This document shows positions 41,124 through 53,254 of a stretch of 64,000 nt of DNA, one piece after another (within the stretch, counting starts at the first letter, position 1; each line of letters starts with the position of its first letter). Location: NCBI GenBank assembly GCA_964651245.1, contig CAZYVI010000006.1, positions 124,001-188,000 of the forward strand. The letters run 5' to 3'. A model generated the notes under the pieces. It was not told the origin of the DNA. It did no database searches and worked only from the letters and a program-made list of their open reading frames with translations. This DNA is from Avedoeria sp964651245 (GTDB taxonomy: Bacteria; Chloroflexota; Anaerolineae; Epilineales; Epilineaceae). A program made the position numbers and the translations under genes.

Positions 41124-43154
41124 ATGCAGGCCGGGACCGTCATCGCCAACCCGTACATCCTGACGCCGCTGACCGACGGCGTCGGCTTCTTCGGCCGCGA
41201 CTCGGTGCTGCAGTTCGTCCGCAACACGCTCAACAGCCCGTACCAGAACGTCATCGTCCTCTTCGGGCAGCGGCGGATCGGCAAGACGAGCCTACTGCAC
41301 CAGCTGCGCCAGGTCGGCGAGACACCGTCTGGCTGCCGGCCGATCTACTTCGACCTCCAGGGGCGCGCCGAGCACGCGCTCAGCCAGGTGCTCTACGGCC
41401 TGGCGCGGGAGATCTGCCGCAGCCTGTCGATCGAGCTGCCGCCGCGGAGCGCGTTCGACGACGAGACGTTCTTCCAGTACGTCTTCCTGCCCGAGGTCTA
41501 CCGCGTCATCGGCGGCGACCGGCTGCTCGTCCTCGTCGACGAGTTCGACGTCCTGGGCGGCGAGCACGTGCCGCCCGACGCGGCCTACCACGTCCTGTTC
41601 GGCTACCTCCAGGACCTGCTGATCGACGAGCAGCGCCACCTGACGTTCATCTTCGTCGTTGGCCGCCGCCTCGACGAGCTGCCCAGCCGGATCAAGGCGA
41701 CGTTCAAGAGCGCGCAGTGCAAGCGGATCTCGCTCCTCGACCGCGCCTCGGCCACCGACCTGATCGTCGAGCCGGCGCGGGGCATCGTGAGCTACGACCG
41801 CGACGCGATCGAGAAGCTCCACGCCCTGACATCGGGGCACCCGTACTTCCTGCAGCTGCTGTGCTACGAGCTGTTCGACCGCTGCTTGCGCAACGGCCGC
41901 CGCCGGATCAGCGCCGACGACCTGTCCGACGACGTGCTCGAGCAGGCGATGGAACTGGGCATGGGCGGCCTGGCGTGGTTCTGGGACGAGTTCCCGCCCG
42001 CCGAGCGGTTCCTGTTGGCCGCGGTCGCCCACCTGACCCACAGCCACGAGGTGGCCAGCCTGCGGCGGATCGGGCAGGCGCTGCACGAACACGGCGTCCG
42101 GCTGCAGGGCATGGAGCTCTCGACGGCGCCCCAGGTCCTGACCGACTGGGAGATCATCGAGCCGGTCGGCCGTGACGCGTTCCGCTTCCGGGTCGACTTC
42201 CTGCGCCAGTGGATCCTGACGAAGCACTCGCTCGACGAGGCCAAGCGCGAGCTCGAGCAGGTCAGCGCGCGCGCCGTGCGCGACTACGAGCAGGCCCGCC
42301 GCCTGCACCACGACGGCGAGCTGGACGAGGCCATCGCCGCCTACCACCGGGCGCTGGCCGCCAACCCCAACCACGCGCGCGCCCAGCTCGGGCTGGCCCA
42401 GGCGCTCTACGAGCGCGGACAGCTAGAGCACGCCATCGATGCGTTCGAGAAGGCGTTCCGAACGGACGTCGAGAGCGCCCGCGACGGGCTGGTGGCCGCG
42501 CACCGCGACACCGGCATCACCCTCGAGAGCGAGGGACGCTTCGACCAGGCCCGGCCGCACTACCAGCGCATCCTCGACATCACCCCCGACGATGCCCTGG
42601 CGCGCCAGCGCATGCGCAACACCTGGCGCGCCACCGCCGGCGCCCACCTGGCTGCCGGCCGGTGGGAGCAGGCCGTCGAGGCGTACCGCGAGGCGCTGCG
42701 CTACGTGCCCGACGACGCCGTGATCCAGCAGGCGGTGACGGAGTTGGAGCAACGGCACCTCGAGGCCGAGGCGCTGAAGCGGCGGCGGCAGCAGCTCGAG
42801 CGCGCCGTGCTGGAGGCGCGGCTGCGCGAGGAGCAGGCGCGTCGCGAGCGCCTCGAGCGGACGGTGGCGGTCACGCTGCCGCGGTTCGCGGCGTTGATCT
42901 GTGGGCTGGGCCTCATCAGCGCGCTGGTCGTCCGACTGGCGCCCGCGTCGTGGCAGCCCAGCCTCTGGCCGCTGCTCATCGTTTCGCCCGCGTTGGTGTT
43001 CGCAGGCTATCTTTGGTCGCGCCGTCGGCTCTTAAGTCCGACACGGCCCGTCGACGACGGCGCCGCCCGCGACGGCGCGCGCACCGACCCCGGCCCGCCC
43101 GCTCCCCGTGCGGACGGCGCGGCGCCGTCCGATCCGGGGACGCTCAGCCACTAG
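41124..43154 (+). CDS. STAND-like ATPase with TPR repeats and two C-terminal transmembrane helices
   Basis: 676 residues. ATPase (~10-345): box FFGRDSV, Walker A GQRRIGKTS (48-56, Lys54 present), Walker B VLVDEFDVLGG (~137). Residues ~380-560 are TPR-like repeats (EAIAAYHRALAANPNHARAQ, AIDAFEKAFRTD, AVEAYREALRYVPDD). A charged coiled-coil (~560-580) leads into two transmembrane segments (ALICGLGLISALVVRL, ~588; LLIVSPALVFAGYLW, ~612) and a ~45-residue Pro/Asp-rich tail. The ATPase and TPRs should face the cytoplasm, giving the cluster a membrane-bound member. One nt after the previous stop, 9 nt before the next start. Confidence 0.86.
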   Translation: MQAGTVIANPYILTPLTDGVGFFGRDSVLQFVRNTLNSPYQNVIVLFGQRRIGKTSLLHQLRQVGETPSGCRPIYFDLQGRAEHALSQVLYGLAREICRSLSIELPPRSAFDDETFFQYVFLPEVYRVIGGDRLLVLVDEFDVLGGEHVPPDAAYHVLFGYLQDLLIDEQRHLTFIFVVGRRLDELPSRIKATFKSAQCKRISLLDRASATDLIVEPARGIVSYDRDAIEKLHALTSGHPYFLQLLCYELFDRCLRNGRRRISADDLSDDVLEQAMELGMGGLAWFWDEFPPAERFLLAAVAHLTHSHEVASLRRIGQALHEHGVRLQGMELSTAPQVLTDWEIIEPVGRDAFRFRVDFLRQWILTKHSLDEAKRELEQVSARAVRDYEQARRLHHDGELDEAIAAYHRALAANPNHARAQLGLAQALYERGQLEHAIDAFEKAFRTDVESARDGLVAAHRDTGITLESEGRFDQARPHYQRILDITPDDALARQRMRNTWRATAGAHLAAGRWEQAVEAYREALRYVPDDAVIQQAVTELEQRHLEAEALKRRRQQLERAVLEARLREEQARRERLERTVAVTLPRFAALICGLGLISALVVRLAPASWQPSLWPLLIVSPALVFAGYLWSRRRLLSPTRPVDDGAARDGARTDPGPPAPRADGAAPSDPGTLSH

Positions 43155-43163
43155 GTCCACGCG

Positions 43164-44519
43164 ATGAATGCCGGTTTCCCGCCCGCCACGCCCAACGCTT
43201 CGGCCCGCGCCGCGGGCAACCCGTTCACGCCGCACGCGCCGGTGGCGCCGGCGCTGTTCGTCGGCCGCGAGCGCGAGGTCGACCTGATCTTCGGCCACAT
43301 CCTGACCGCGCAGCGCGGCCACGTGGCGCTGAGCGGACCGCTGGGGAGCGGGAAGTCGAGCCTGCTGCAGTACGTGGCCCATCCCGACGTCGCGGCGCGC
43401 TACGGCGCGGTGGCGCCAGCGGTCACGATGCTCTACGTCGACCTCCACAGTGTCACGCCGTTCACGTTCGAGGCGTTTTGGCGGCGCGTCGCGCGGCTCG
43501 TGGGGCGCACCCACGGCAGCGCGGCGGCCGCGATCGCCCCGCTGGCGGAGTCGGCCGACCTCGACCTCGTGGCCGTCGAGCTGGCGCTCGACGCGCTGGC
43601 CGATCGCGGCGGCGTTCTGGTCCTGCTGCTCGACGAGTTCGAGTGGGCCATGCACGCCGGCACGGCCGACGAGGCCGCGGCGTGCCGGCATTTCCTAGCC
43701 CAGATGGCGTCGCTGGCCCGCCGCAGCCCGCGCAACATCGCCCTCGTGGTCGCCACGGCCCGCCCGCTGCACGAAGCCACGCGCGACATCGCCTCGTGGC
43801 GCGGATCGCCGTTCGCGACGCTGTTCACGTCGCTGGTCCTCAAGCCGCTGTCGCCCGACCACGTGCACCAACTGCTGTCGCACGCCGCCCTCGCCGACAT
43901 CGCCGTCGACGACGGCGACGCGCGGCTCATCCTCGAGCTCTCGGGCGGCCACCCGACGGTGGTGCAGGCGGGCGCGTTCGCGCTGATCCACGGCCGCCTG
44001 GCGGGCCTGGACCGGGCCGGCCTGCACGACGCCGTTCGCACCGCCGTAGCGGACCTCCACCTCGAGGCGCTGGCCGGTTCGATGGCGACCACCGCGTGGC
44101 CCGAGCCGCACGGCGCGTCGGCCTACGCCTCGCTGCCGGCCGAGACGCTCTCGACGGCGCCCGCCGCCCCGCCCGAGGCCGTCGCCCCGCCGCCGACTCC
44201 CGCCAGCCTGCCGTCGAACGGCCTCTGGGTCGACGAGGTGTCCGGCGACGTGCTGGTCGACGGCCAGCGGATCGACCACCTGACCGCGCTCGAGTTCAGC
44301 CTGCTCGCGCTCCTGTGGCGCCATCCAAACCGGCTGTGCGCCAAGGACGACATCATCGAGCAGCTGTGGGGCGCCGAGGCCGCTGACACGATCGACGACG
44401 CGCGGGTCGAGAAGCTCGTGAGCCGCCTGCGGCGCAAGATCGAGATCGCGCCCGGCCGGCCGCAGTACGTCCGCACCGTGCGCGGCCGCGGCTATCGCTT
44501 CGTGCCCCGGCCCGGCTAG
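43164..44519 (+). CDS. STAND-like ATPase with OmpR/PhoB-type winged helix (intact P-loop)
   Basis: 451 residues. A Pro/Ala-rich N-terminus precedes the ATPase (box LFVGREREVD, Walker A GPLGSGKSS 58-66 with Lys64, Walker B VLLLDEFEW ~155). A low-complexity Ala/Pro linker (~305-350) joins an OmpR/PhoB-type winged helix (HLTALEFSLLALLWRHPN, VEKLVSRLRRKIE, GRGYRFVP). It has the same domain order as the product at 39758, but with a normal P-loop, so the two could form an active/inactive pair. There is no receiver domain. The gene ends the cluster, 30 nt before the convergent icd. Confidence 0.86.
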   Translation: MNAGFPPATPNASARAAGNPFTPHAPVAPALFVGREREVDLIFGHILTAQRGHVALSGPLGSGKSSLLQYVAHPDVAARYGAVAPAVTMLYVDLHSVTPFTFEAFWRRVARLVGRTHGSAAAAIAPLAESADLDLVAVELALDALADRGGVLVLLLDEFEWAMHAGTADEAAACRHFLAQMASLARRSPRNIALVVATARPLHEATRDIASWRGSPFATLFTSLVLKPLSPDHVHQLLSHAALADIAVDDGDARLILELSGGHPTVVQAGAFALIHGRLAGLDRAGLHDAVRTAVADLHLEALAGSMATTAWPEPHGASAYASLPAETLSTAPAAPPEAVAPPPTPASLPSNGLWVDEVSGDVLVDGQRIDHLTALEFSLLALLWRHPNRLCAKDDIIEQLWGAEAADTIDDARVEKLVSRLRRKIEIAPGRPQYVRTVRGRGYRFVPRPG

Positions 44520-44549
44520 CCGCCGGCGACGCCCCCGCCGCCCGCGCCC

Positions 44550-45797
<1,248 letters not shown>

Positions 45798-45827
45798 CGG
45801 TTGTCACTCCACGGATGCGATCGAGGC

Positions 45828-47429
45828 TCAGCCTTGGGGCGCGCAGGACCGCACGGCGTCGCTGACGCCGTCGGCAAACGCGGCGAAGTTCGCGCGGAAC
45901 ATCGCGGCCAACTCGGCGGCGCGCGCGTCGTAGGCGGCGGCGTCCGGCCAGGTGCCGCGCGGATCGAGCACCTCGGAGGGCACGCCGGGCACCGCCGTCG
46001 GCACCTGGATGCCGAACACGGGATCGGTGCGCAGCGGCACGTCGTCCAGCTGGTCGTGCAGGGCTGCCGCGAGCATCGCCCGGGTGTGGGCGAGCGACAT
46101 CCGCCGCCCGACGCCGTACCCGCCGCCTGTCCAGCCGGTGTTGACGAGCCAGACCTTGGCGCCGTGGCGCGCCAGGCGATCACCGAGCATCTGGGCGTAG
46201 ACGCCTGGGTGGCGCGGCATGAACGGCGCGCCGAAGCAGGTCGAGAACGTGGCCGTCGGCTCCTTGACGCCCCGCTCGGTGCCGGCCACCTTGGCCGTGT
46301 AGCCGGACAGGAAGTGGAACATCGCCTGCTCGGGCGTGAGGCGCGCGATCGGCGGCAGGACGCCGAACGCGTCGGCCGTCAGGAAGACGACGTGCCGCGG
46401 ATGGCCGGCCACGCCGCTGGGCACGAACGCATCGAGGTGCTCGATCGGATAGCTCGAGCGGGTGTTCTCGGTCAGCGCGTCGGAGTCGTAGTCGGCCAAG
46501 CGCGTCGCGGGATCGTAGGCCACGTTCTCGATGACGGTGCCGAAGCGCTCCGTCGCGCGGAAGATGCTGGGTTCGGCATCCGGCGTGATGTGGATCGTCT
46601 TGGCGTAGCAGCCGCCCTCGAAGTTGAACACCCCCGCCTCGCCCCAACCGTGCTCGTCATCGCCGATGAGCGGTCGCTGCGGGTCGGCCGACAGCGTCGT
46701 CTTGCCGGTGCCCGACAGGCCGAAGAACAGCGCGACGTCCCCGTCGGCGCCGACGTTGGCGGAGCAGTGCATCGGCATGACATTGCGGGCCGGCAGCAGG
46801 AAGTTCATCACCGAGAAGATCGACTTCTTGATCTCGCCGGCGTAGGCGGTGCCGCCGATGAGGACCGTCCGCTCCCCGAAATGGAGCACCACGAACGTGC
46901 CCGAGCGGGTGCCGTCGGTCGCCGGGTCCGCGGTCGCGCTCGGCGCGTGCAGCACGGTCCAGTCGGGCTGGAGATCGGCCAGCGCATCGGGGCCCGGCCG
47001 CAGGAACATGTTGCTGGCGAACAGGTTGTGCCACGCCGACTGGGTGATGACGCGCACGGCCAGGCGGTGGTTGGGATCGGCGCCGCACCACGCATCGCGC
47101 ACGAACACGTCGCCCTCATCGATCGCGCGCAGCACCTTCACCTTGAGCGCGGCGTACGACGCCGGGCTGATCGCGACGTTGACCTTGCCCCACCACACCT
47201 GGCCCGACGATGCGGGCTCGTCGACGATGTAGCGGTCGTTGGGCGAGCGACCGGTGTGGCTGCCGGTGGTGCACGCCAGCGCCCCGCTGGCCATGAGATG
47301 ACCCTCGCCGCGGGCCACGGCCTGCTCGACGAGCGCGGCCGGCGCGAGGTTCCAGTACACGTCCGCCTGCGGCCGCAAGCCGTGGCCTTCGAGCCCGAAC
47401 CGCTCCGGCCGTTCCTGCATGCGAATCAT
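45828..47429 (-). CDS. pckA: Phosphoenolpyruvate carboxykinase (ATP)
   Basis: Converts oxaloacetate and ATP to phosphoenolpyruvate and CO2 in gluconeogenesis. 533 residues, typical for the ATP-type. GSHTGRSPNDRYIV in the oxaloacetate site, the metal-site motif with Lys (MPMHCSANVG), P-loop GLSGTGKTTLS, and kinase 2 LIGDDEHGW; Arg in TRSSYPIEH. ATG 47429 was chosen because AGGAG lies 6-7 nt upstream; a second ATG three codons on is possible. TAGACT at 47485-47480 may be its -10. Divergent from cinA. Confidence 0.94.
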   Translation of the reverse strand: MIRMQERPERFGLEGHGLRPQADVYWNLAPAALVEQAVARGEGHLMASGALACTTGSHTGRSPNDRYIVDEPASSGQVWWGKVNVAISPASYAALKVKVLRAIDEGDVFVRDAWCGADPNHRLAVRVITQSAWHNLFASNMFLRPGPDALADLQPDWTVLHAPSATADPATDGTRSGTFVVLHFGERTVLIGGTAYAGEIKKSIFSVMNFLLPARNVMPMHCSANVGADGDVALFFGLSGTGKTTLSADPQRPLIGDDEHGWGEAGVFNFEGGCYAKTIHITPDAEPSIFRATERFGTVIENVAYDPATRLADYDSDALTENTRSSYPIEHLDAFVPSGVAGHPRHVVFLTADAFGVLPPIARLTPEQAMFHFLSGYTAKVAGTERGVKEPTATFSTCFGAPFMPRHPGVYAQMLGDRLARHGAKVWLVNTGWTGGGYGVGRRMSLAHTRAMLAAALHDQLDDVPLRTDPVFGIQVPTAVPGVPSEVLDPRGTWPDAAAYDARAAELAAMFRANFAAFADGVSDAVRSCAPQG

Positions 47430-47572
47430 TCGGCTCTCCTGGTCTGGTTGTCCCCCATCCGGCGTGAACCGCGGCGGCAAGTCTACCACACGCCGGCGGT
47501 CGGGCGGCCTTCGGCCGGCGTCGGCGATGCGCCGCGGGCGCGGTGGCCGTGGACGCCCAGCCGCAGCCGCCG

Positions 47573-47578
47573 TACCAT
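47573..47578 (+). promoter_or_regulatory. -10 element before the CinA-type amidase gene (probable leaderless start)
   Basis: TACCAT, 6 nt, then ATG 47585. TGGACG at 47550-47555 gives a -35 at 17-nt spacing. No Shine-Dalgarno. Confidence 0.55.
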
Positions 47579-47584
47579 CGGGCC

Positions 47585-48092
47585 ATGACCGATCCCACCG
47601 GGCGCGATGGCGCCGCCACGGCGCCGGCCGAGTCCGCCGGTCGCGCGCTCGTGGCGCGCGGCTGGCGCCTGGCAACCGCGGAGTCGTGCACCGGCGGCCT
47701 GGTCGGCGCGCAGGTCACGGCCGTGCCGGGCGCGTCGGCGTGGTACCTGGGCGGCGTGATCTGCTATGCCGACGCGGCCAAGCGCGACCTGCTGGGCGTG
47801 CCGCCGGCGACGCTGCGCGACCACGGCGCGGTGAGCGCCGCGACCGCCGCCGCCATGGCGGCCGGCGCGCGCGCCCGGCTCGGCGCCGACCTGGCCGTCG
47901 CCGTCACGGGCATCGCCGGACCCGACGGCGGCACCCCGGCCAAGCCGGTGGGCCTGGTCTGGTTCGGGCTGGCCGCCGCCGACGGGATCGCAACGTGGTC
48001 GACACACACCGCCGGCGACCGGGCCGCGGTCCGCGCCGCGGCCGTCGCGACGGCGCTGGCGGCCGTGGCGGACGCGGCGCGGCGCGGTGGCG

Positions 48093-48112
<20 letters not shown>
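47585..48112 (+). CDS. pncC: CinA C-terminal-type nicotinamide-nucleotide amidase
   Basis: 175 residues, only the CinA C-terminal domain (PncC), which deamidates nicotinamide mononucleotide to nicotinate mononucleotide in NAD recycling. Motifs: ATAESCTGGLVGA with the active Ser, VPGASAWYLGGVICYA, and VTGIAGPDGGTPAKPVG. The N-terminal competence/damage-inducible domain of full-length CinA is absent. Its 3' end overlaps that of the convergent ftsH by 20 bp. Probable leaderless mRNA. Confidence 0.92.
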
Positions 48113-49931
<1,819 letters not shown>

Positions 49932-49990
49932 GCCGTCCCCGCTTCGTCCGCCCGCGTCGTCGATCGCGCCTGTCGAGGGCGCAGCAGCGA

Positions 49991-50001
49991 ACTATAGCAT
50001 A
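49991..50001 (-). promoter_or_regulatory. -10-like elements upstream of ftsH
   Basis: Two overlapping hexamers on the minus strand, TATGCT (50001-49996) and TATAGT (49996-49991), ~60 bp before the ftsH ATG. No clear -35. Confidence 0.45.
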
Positions 50002-50047
50002 GCGGTCAGATCGGGCTCGCGGTGGCGTGCGCCGCGCGGCGGCGCGG

Positions 50048-52024
50048 TCAGCCGTCGACCCAGATGTCGAACAGCCGCGCCCGGTTCCCGACCTGCGACG
50101 ACGCGCCGTCGACGACCGGGAGCGTCTCGGACGGCGCGTCGCTCGGGAAGACCTCCACCCACACGTAGACGCTGCCGGCGGCGCCGGCGGGCACGGTGAG
50201 CGCGAACGTCCCGCCGACGATGCGATCCCCCTGGCCCCAGCCCGCGCTCGGACGATCGGGCGCCAGCGGCGCCACCGCTTCGGCGAGCACGGCGCCGCCG
50301 TCGCGGTCGCTGAGGAAGAAGCGGGCCTGGTGGTCGCGCTGCACATCGCCGACCGCCTCCCAGGCCGTGGCGAACGTCGCCGTATCGCCCGCCCGGAACC
50401 CCTTCTGGGCGATGTCGACGCCCGCCAGGTACACGCCGTCGCCGAACGTCACGCTGAGCGGCTCGAACGTGCCGCTGGAGTAGTTGATCCACACCGACGT
50501 CCCGAGCGGAACCTTGGCGCCCAGCGGCGGGTCGGTGCCGATGACGCCGCCGGCCGGGATCTCGGCGCTCCACAGCGAGCGCTTCGCCGGCACGAGCCCG
50601 TGCGCGCTGAGGGCCTGCTCCATGGCCTCGAGGCTGTCGGCGAGCGGCGGCACGACCACCAAGCCGCGCGCGCCGATGAGCAACTTCACCGCGTCGCCCT
50701 CGGCGACCGTCTCGCCGACGCCCGGCTGCTGGGCGACGACGCGGCCGACATCCGCCTCGCCGGCCTCGACCGGCTCGAGGCTCACGCTGAGCCCCTTGGC
50801 CTCGATCGTCGCCCGGCCAGCCGCCTCGTCGAGGCGGAGCACGTCGGGGATCGCCACCTGGACCGGGGCCGGGGTGGCGGTCGATGGCGGCGGCGCCGCG
50901 GCGCTGAGCGTCCGTCGCTCGCCCGCCGGGGCCGCGCCGATGCGGCCCAGGTTGGCGTACCACAACAGCACCAACCCGCCGACCAGAACGAGCGCCACGA
51001 CCGCCAGGCCGAGGACGCTCCAGTCCAGGAGCGGCCCGCGGCCGGTGGAGGTCGTGGCGGGCGGCGGCGGGGCGGGATGCGGCGCCCGCGCGGCGGCTGC
51101 CGCCGACGGCCGGGCGCCCCCGGCGCCAGCCGCGGCCACCGGCGACGCGGCGGTGTGCTGATCGGCGTGGCGGACGAACGCGTCGAGCGCTTCGGCGAGC
51201 GCGCCGGCGTCGGCATAGCGGTCGGCCGGCTCGCGCGCCATCGCGCGGCGGACGATCTCGGCCAGCGCCGGCGGCACGGCCGGGTTGCGGTGCTCGACCG
51301 GCTCGGGCGACTCGTGCAGCACCCGCATCGCCACGCCCAGGCTGCTGTCGGCCTCGAAGGGCACGTCGCCGGTGAGCATCTCGTACAGCACCACGCCCAA
51401 GCTGTAGACATCGGACGCCGGCGTCGCCGGTTTGCCGGCCGCCTGCTCCGGCGCCAGGTAGTGCACCGTGCCCATCACCACGCCGGGCGACGTGATGCCG
51501 GCGTCGGCCACCGCGCGGGCGATGCCGAAGTCGGCGACCTTCGGCTGCCGGCCATCGCCGGCCATGATGACGTTCTGCGGCTTGAGGTCGCGGTGGACCA
51601 ACCCTTGACGGTGGGCGGTGGCCACGGCGTGGGCGAGCTGGGCCGCGATGTCGACGGCGCGGCCGGGGCTCAGCGGACCCTCGTGCCGGATCACTGACTT
51701 GAGGTCGCGGCCCGGCACGTACTCCATCACCAGGTAGTGGCGCGCCCCGTCGCGACCGACGTCGTAGAGGCCGACGACGCCCGGCTGGTTGAGGGCCGCC
51801 GCGGCGCGCGCCTCGGACCGGAAGCGCTCGATGAACTCGGGATCCGACGCGTACTGCTCGCGCAGGAGCTTGACCGCCACGATGCGCGACAACAGCGCAT
51901 CCTCGGCCCGCCAGACCACCGCCATACCGCCCTCGCCGATCACGTCGAGCAGGCGGTAGCGATCGTTGAGGACCAGGGCCGGGTCGCCGGCCGCCGGAGC
52001 GGGCAGTGGGGTGTCCGAGCTCAC
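50048..52024 (-). CDS. Ser/Thr protein kinase with PASTA repeats (PknB/Stk type)
   Basis: 658-residue transmembrane kinase. Kinase domain ~20-280: Gly loop IGEGGMAVVW, Lys52, alphaC Glu71, catalytic HRDLKPQN (Asp146), DFG (165-167), APEQ. A Pro/Ala-rich juxtamembrane stretch is followed by one transmembrane helix (~333-355). Outside: two PASTA repeats (IPDVLRLDEAAGRATIEAKG; VVVPPLADSLEAMEQALSAH) that bind muropeptides in relatives, then a ~150-residue beta-rich domain (SVTFGDGVYLAGVDIAQKGF, FALTVPAGAAGSVYVWVEV) not usual in PknB. GTG start with a -10 8 nt before it and no Shine-Dalgarno. Divergent from the lipid kinase. Confidence 0.92.
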   Translation of the reverse strand: MSSDTPLPAPAAGDPALVLNDRYRLLDVIGEGGMAVVWRAEDALLSRIVAVKLLREQYASDPEFIERFRSEARAAAALNQPGVVGLYDVGRDGARHYLVMEYVPGRDLKSVIRHEGPLSPGRAVDIAAQLAHAVATAHRQGLVHRDLKPQNVIMAGDGRQPKVADFGIARAVADAGITSPGVVMGTVHYLAPEQAAGKPATPASDVYSLGVVLYEMLTGDVPFEADSSLGVAMRVLHESPEPVEHRNPAVPPALAEIVRRAMAREPADRYADAGALAEALDAFVRHADQHTAASPVAAAGAGGARPSAAAAARAPHPAPPPPATTSTGRGPLLDWSVLGLAVVALVLVGGLVLLWYANLGRIGAAPAGERRTLSAAAPPPSTATPAPVQVAIPDVLRLDEAAGRATIEAKGLSVSLEPVEAGEADVGRVVAQQPGVGETVAEGDAVKLLIGARGLVVVPPLADSLEAMEQALSAHGLVPAKRSLWSAEIPAGGVIGTDPPLGAKVPLGTSVWINYSSGTFEPLSVTFGDGVYLAGVDIAQKGFRAGDTATFATAWEAVGDVQRDHQARFFLSDRDGGAVLAEAVAPLAPDRPSAGWGQGDRIVGGTFALTVPAGAAGSVYVWVEVFPSDAPSETLPVVDGASSQVGNRARLFDIWVDG

Positions 52025-52032
52025 GACGGGCG

Positions 52033-52038
52033 ATTGTA
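52033..52038 (-). promoter_or_regulatory. -10 element of the PASTA kinase gene (probable leaderless start)
   Basis: TACAAT on the minus strand, 8 nt, then GTG 52024-52022. No Shine-Dalgarno. Paired with the divergent leaderless promoter at 52111. Confidence 0.55.
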
Positions 52039-52110
52039 GTCCAACGCGCGTCGCGGCGCGAGGCGTGTGCGCCACCGATCGGCCAGCGCAGCACCGCGGC
52101 GGGCCGACGG

Positions 52111-52116
52111 TATAAT
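52111..52116 (+). promoter_or_regulatory. -10 element of the lipid kinase gene (probable leaderless start)
   Basis: Perfect TATAAT, 7 nt, then GTG 52124. No Shine-Dalgarno and no clear -35 in the 99-bp divergent gap. Confidence 0.6.
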
Positions 52117-52123
52117 CGCCGCC

Positions 52124-53254
52124 GTGACGCTGCCCCTTCCCTCCGCCGCGCCGACCGTGGCGCCGGCGCCCCCGCTCGCGGGTCCGATCGACGCCTGGAT
52201 CGTGGGCAACCCCGCCGCCGGCCGCGGGGCGCAGCGCGACGGCGTCGCGGCCGCGGCCGCCGCGTGGTCGGCGCGGGGGTGGCGGGTGTCCGTCCACTGG
52301 ACGCGGGCCGCCGGCGACGCCGAGCGCGTGGCGCGGGCGGCGGTCGCCGCGGGCGCCGGCGTCGTGGCCGCGGCCGGCGGCGACGGCACCGTGCACGAAG
52401 TCGCCAACGGGCTCGTCGGCACGCCCGCCGCCCTGGCGGTGCTGCCGGCCGGGACGGCGAACGTCCTGGCCGCCCAGCTCGGCCTCGTCGGCTGGCCCAG
52501 CCCGTGGCGGCGCGCCGACTTGGCGGCCACCGCCGCGGCGCTCGCCGGCGGCCGCGTCCGCGCGATCGACGTCGGCCTGGCCCGTCCGACCGGCGCACCG
52601 CCGCGCGCCTTCGTTCTCTGGGCGGGCGTCGGTCTCGACGCCGACGTCGTGCACCGGCTGGCCGGTCCGGCCCGCGCGCTCAAGGCGCGACACGGCCCGT
52701 TGGCGTTCGCCGCCGTCGGCTGGCGCGCCCTGCGCGCGGCGCGCGGCTGCGACGCCATCGTCCGCGGCGACGGCGCCCGGAGTCGCGTGCGCTTGTACGG
52801 CGCCGTGGTGTGCAACATCCCGCTCTACGCCGGCCTGTTCCGGCTCGCGCCCGAGGCTCGCCTCGACGACGGCCGGCTCGACCTCGCGCTGTTCGCTGGG
52901 CCGAGCCGGCACGGCGCGCTGGCGACGTGGCTCCGGGCGGGCGCCGTCACCGGTCCGCGTTCGTTCGCCCGGCGGGTGGTGCAGGGCCGTCCCGACCCGA
53001 CGCGCGCGTTGGCGACCGCCGTGCGCTCGCTGCGCATCGTCGCCCGGCCCAGCGCCGCGGTGCACCTCGACGGCGAGCCGGCCGGCACGACGCCGCTCGA
53101 CGTCGCGGTCGGGCCGCACGCGCTGCGCCTGGTGGTGCCCGCCGCCGCACCGCCGTGGCTCTGGGACGGCGGGCCGGCCCCGGCGAGCCCGCCGGCAGCG
53201 GACGCTTCGGCGCGCGGCCCATCTGCCGGCCGGTTCGGGGGGCGCAGCCGATGA
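52124..53254 (+). CDS. Diacylglycerol/sphingosine-kinase-like lipid kinase
   Basis: 376 residues. DAGK catalytic fold: an N-terminal nucleotide loop NPAAGRGAQRDG, AAAGGDGTVHEVANGL (GGDGT motif) and LPAGTANVLA. In the second domain DDGRLDLALF and a C-terminal DGEPAG (VHLDGEPAG) that holds a metal-site Asp in relatives. A ~45-residue Pro/Ala tail follows. Homologues phosphorylate diacylglycerol or related lipids (DgkB/YegS group); the substrate is not fixed. GTG start with leaderless promoter. The stop overlaps the next gene by 4 nt (ATGA). Confidence 0.9.
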   Translation: MTLPLPSAAPTVAPAPPLAGPIDAWIVGNPAAGRGAQRDGVAAAAAAWSARGWRVSVHWTRAAGDAERVARAAVAAGAGVVAAAGGDGTVHEVANGLVGTPAALAVLPAGTANVLAAQLGLVGWPSPWRRADLAATAAALAGGRVRAIDVGLARPTGAPPRAFVLWAGVGLDADVVHRLAGPARALKARHGPLAFAAVGWRALRAARGCDAIVRGDGARSRVRLYGAVVCNIPLYAGLFRLAPEARLDDGRLDLALFAGPSRHGALATWLRAGAVTGPRSFARRVVQGRPDPTRALATAVRSLRIVARPSAAVHLDGEPAGTTPLDVAVGPHALRLVVPAAAPPWLWDGGPAPASPPAADASARGPSAGRFGGRSR

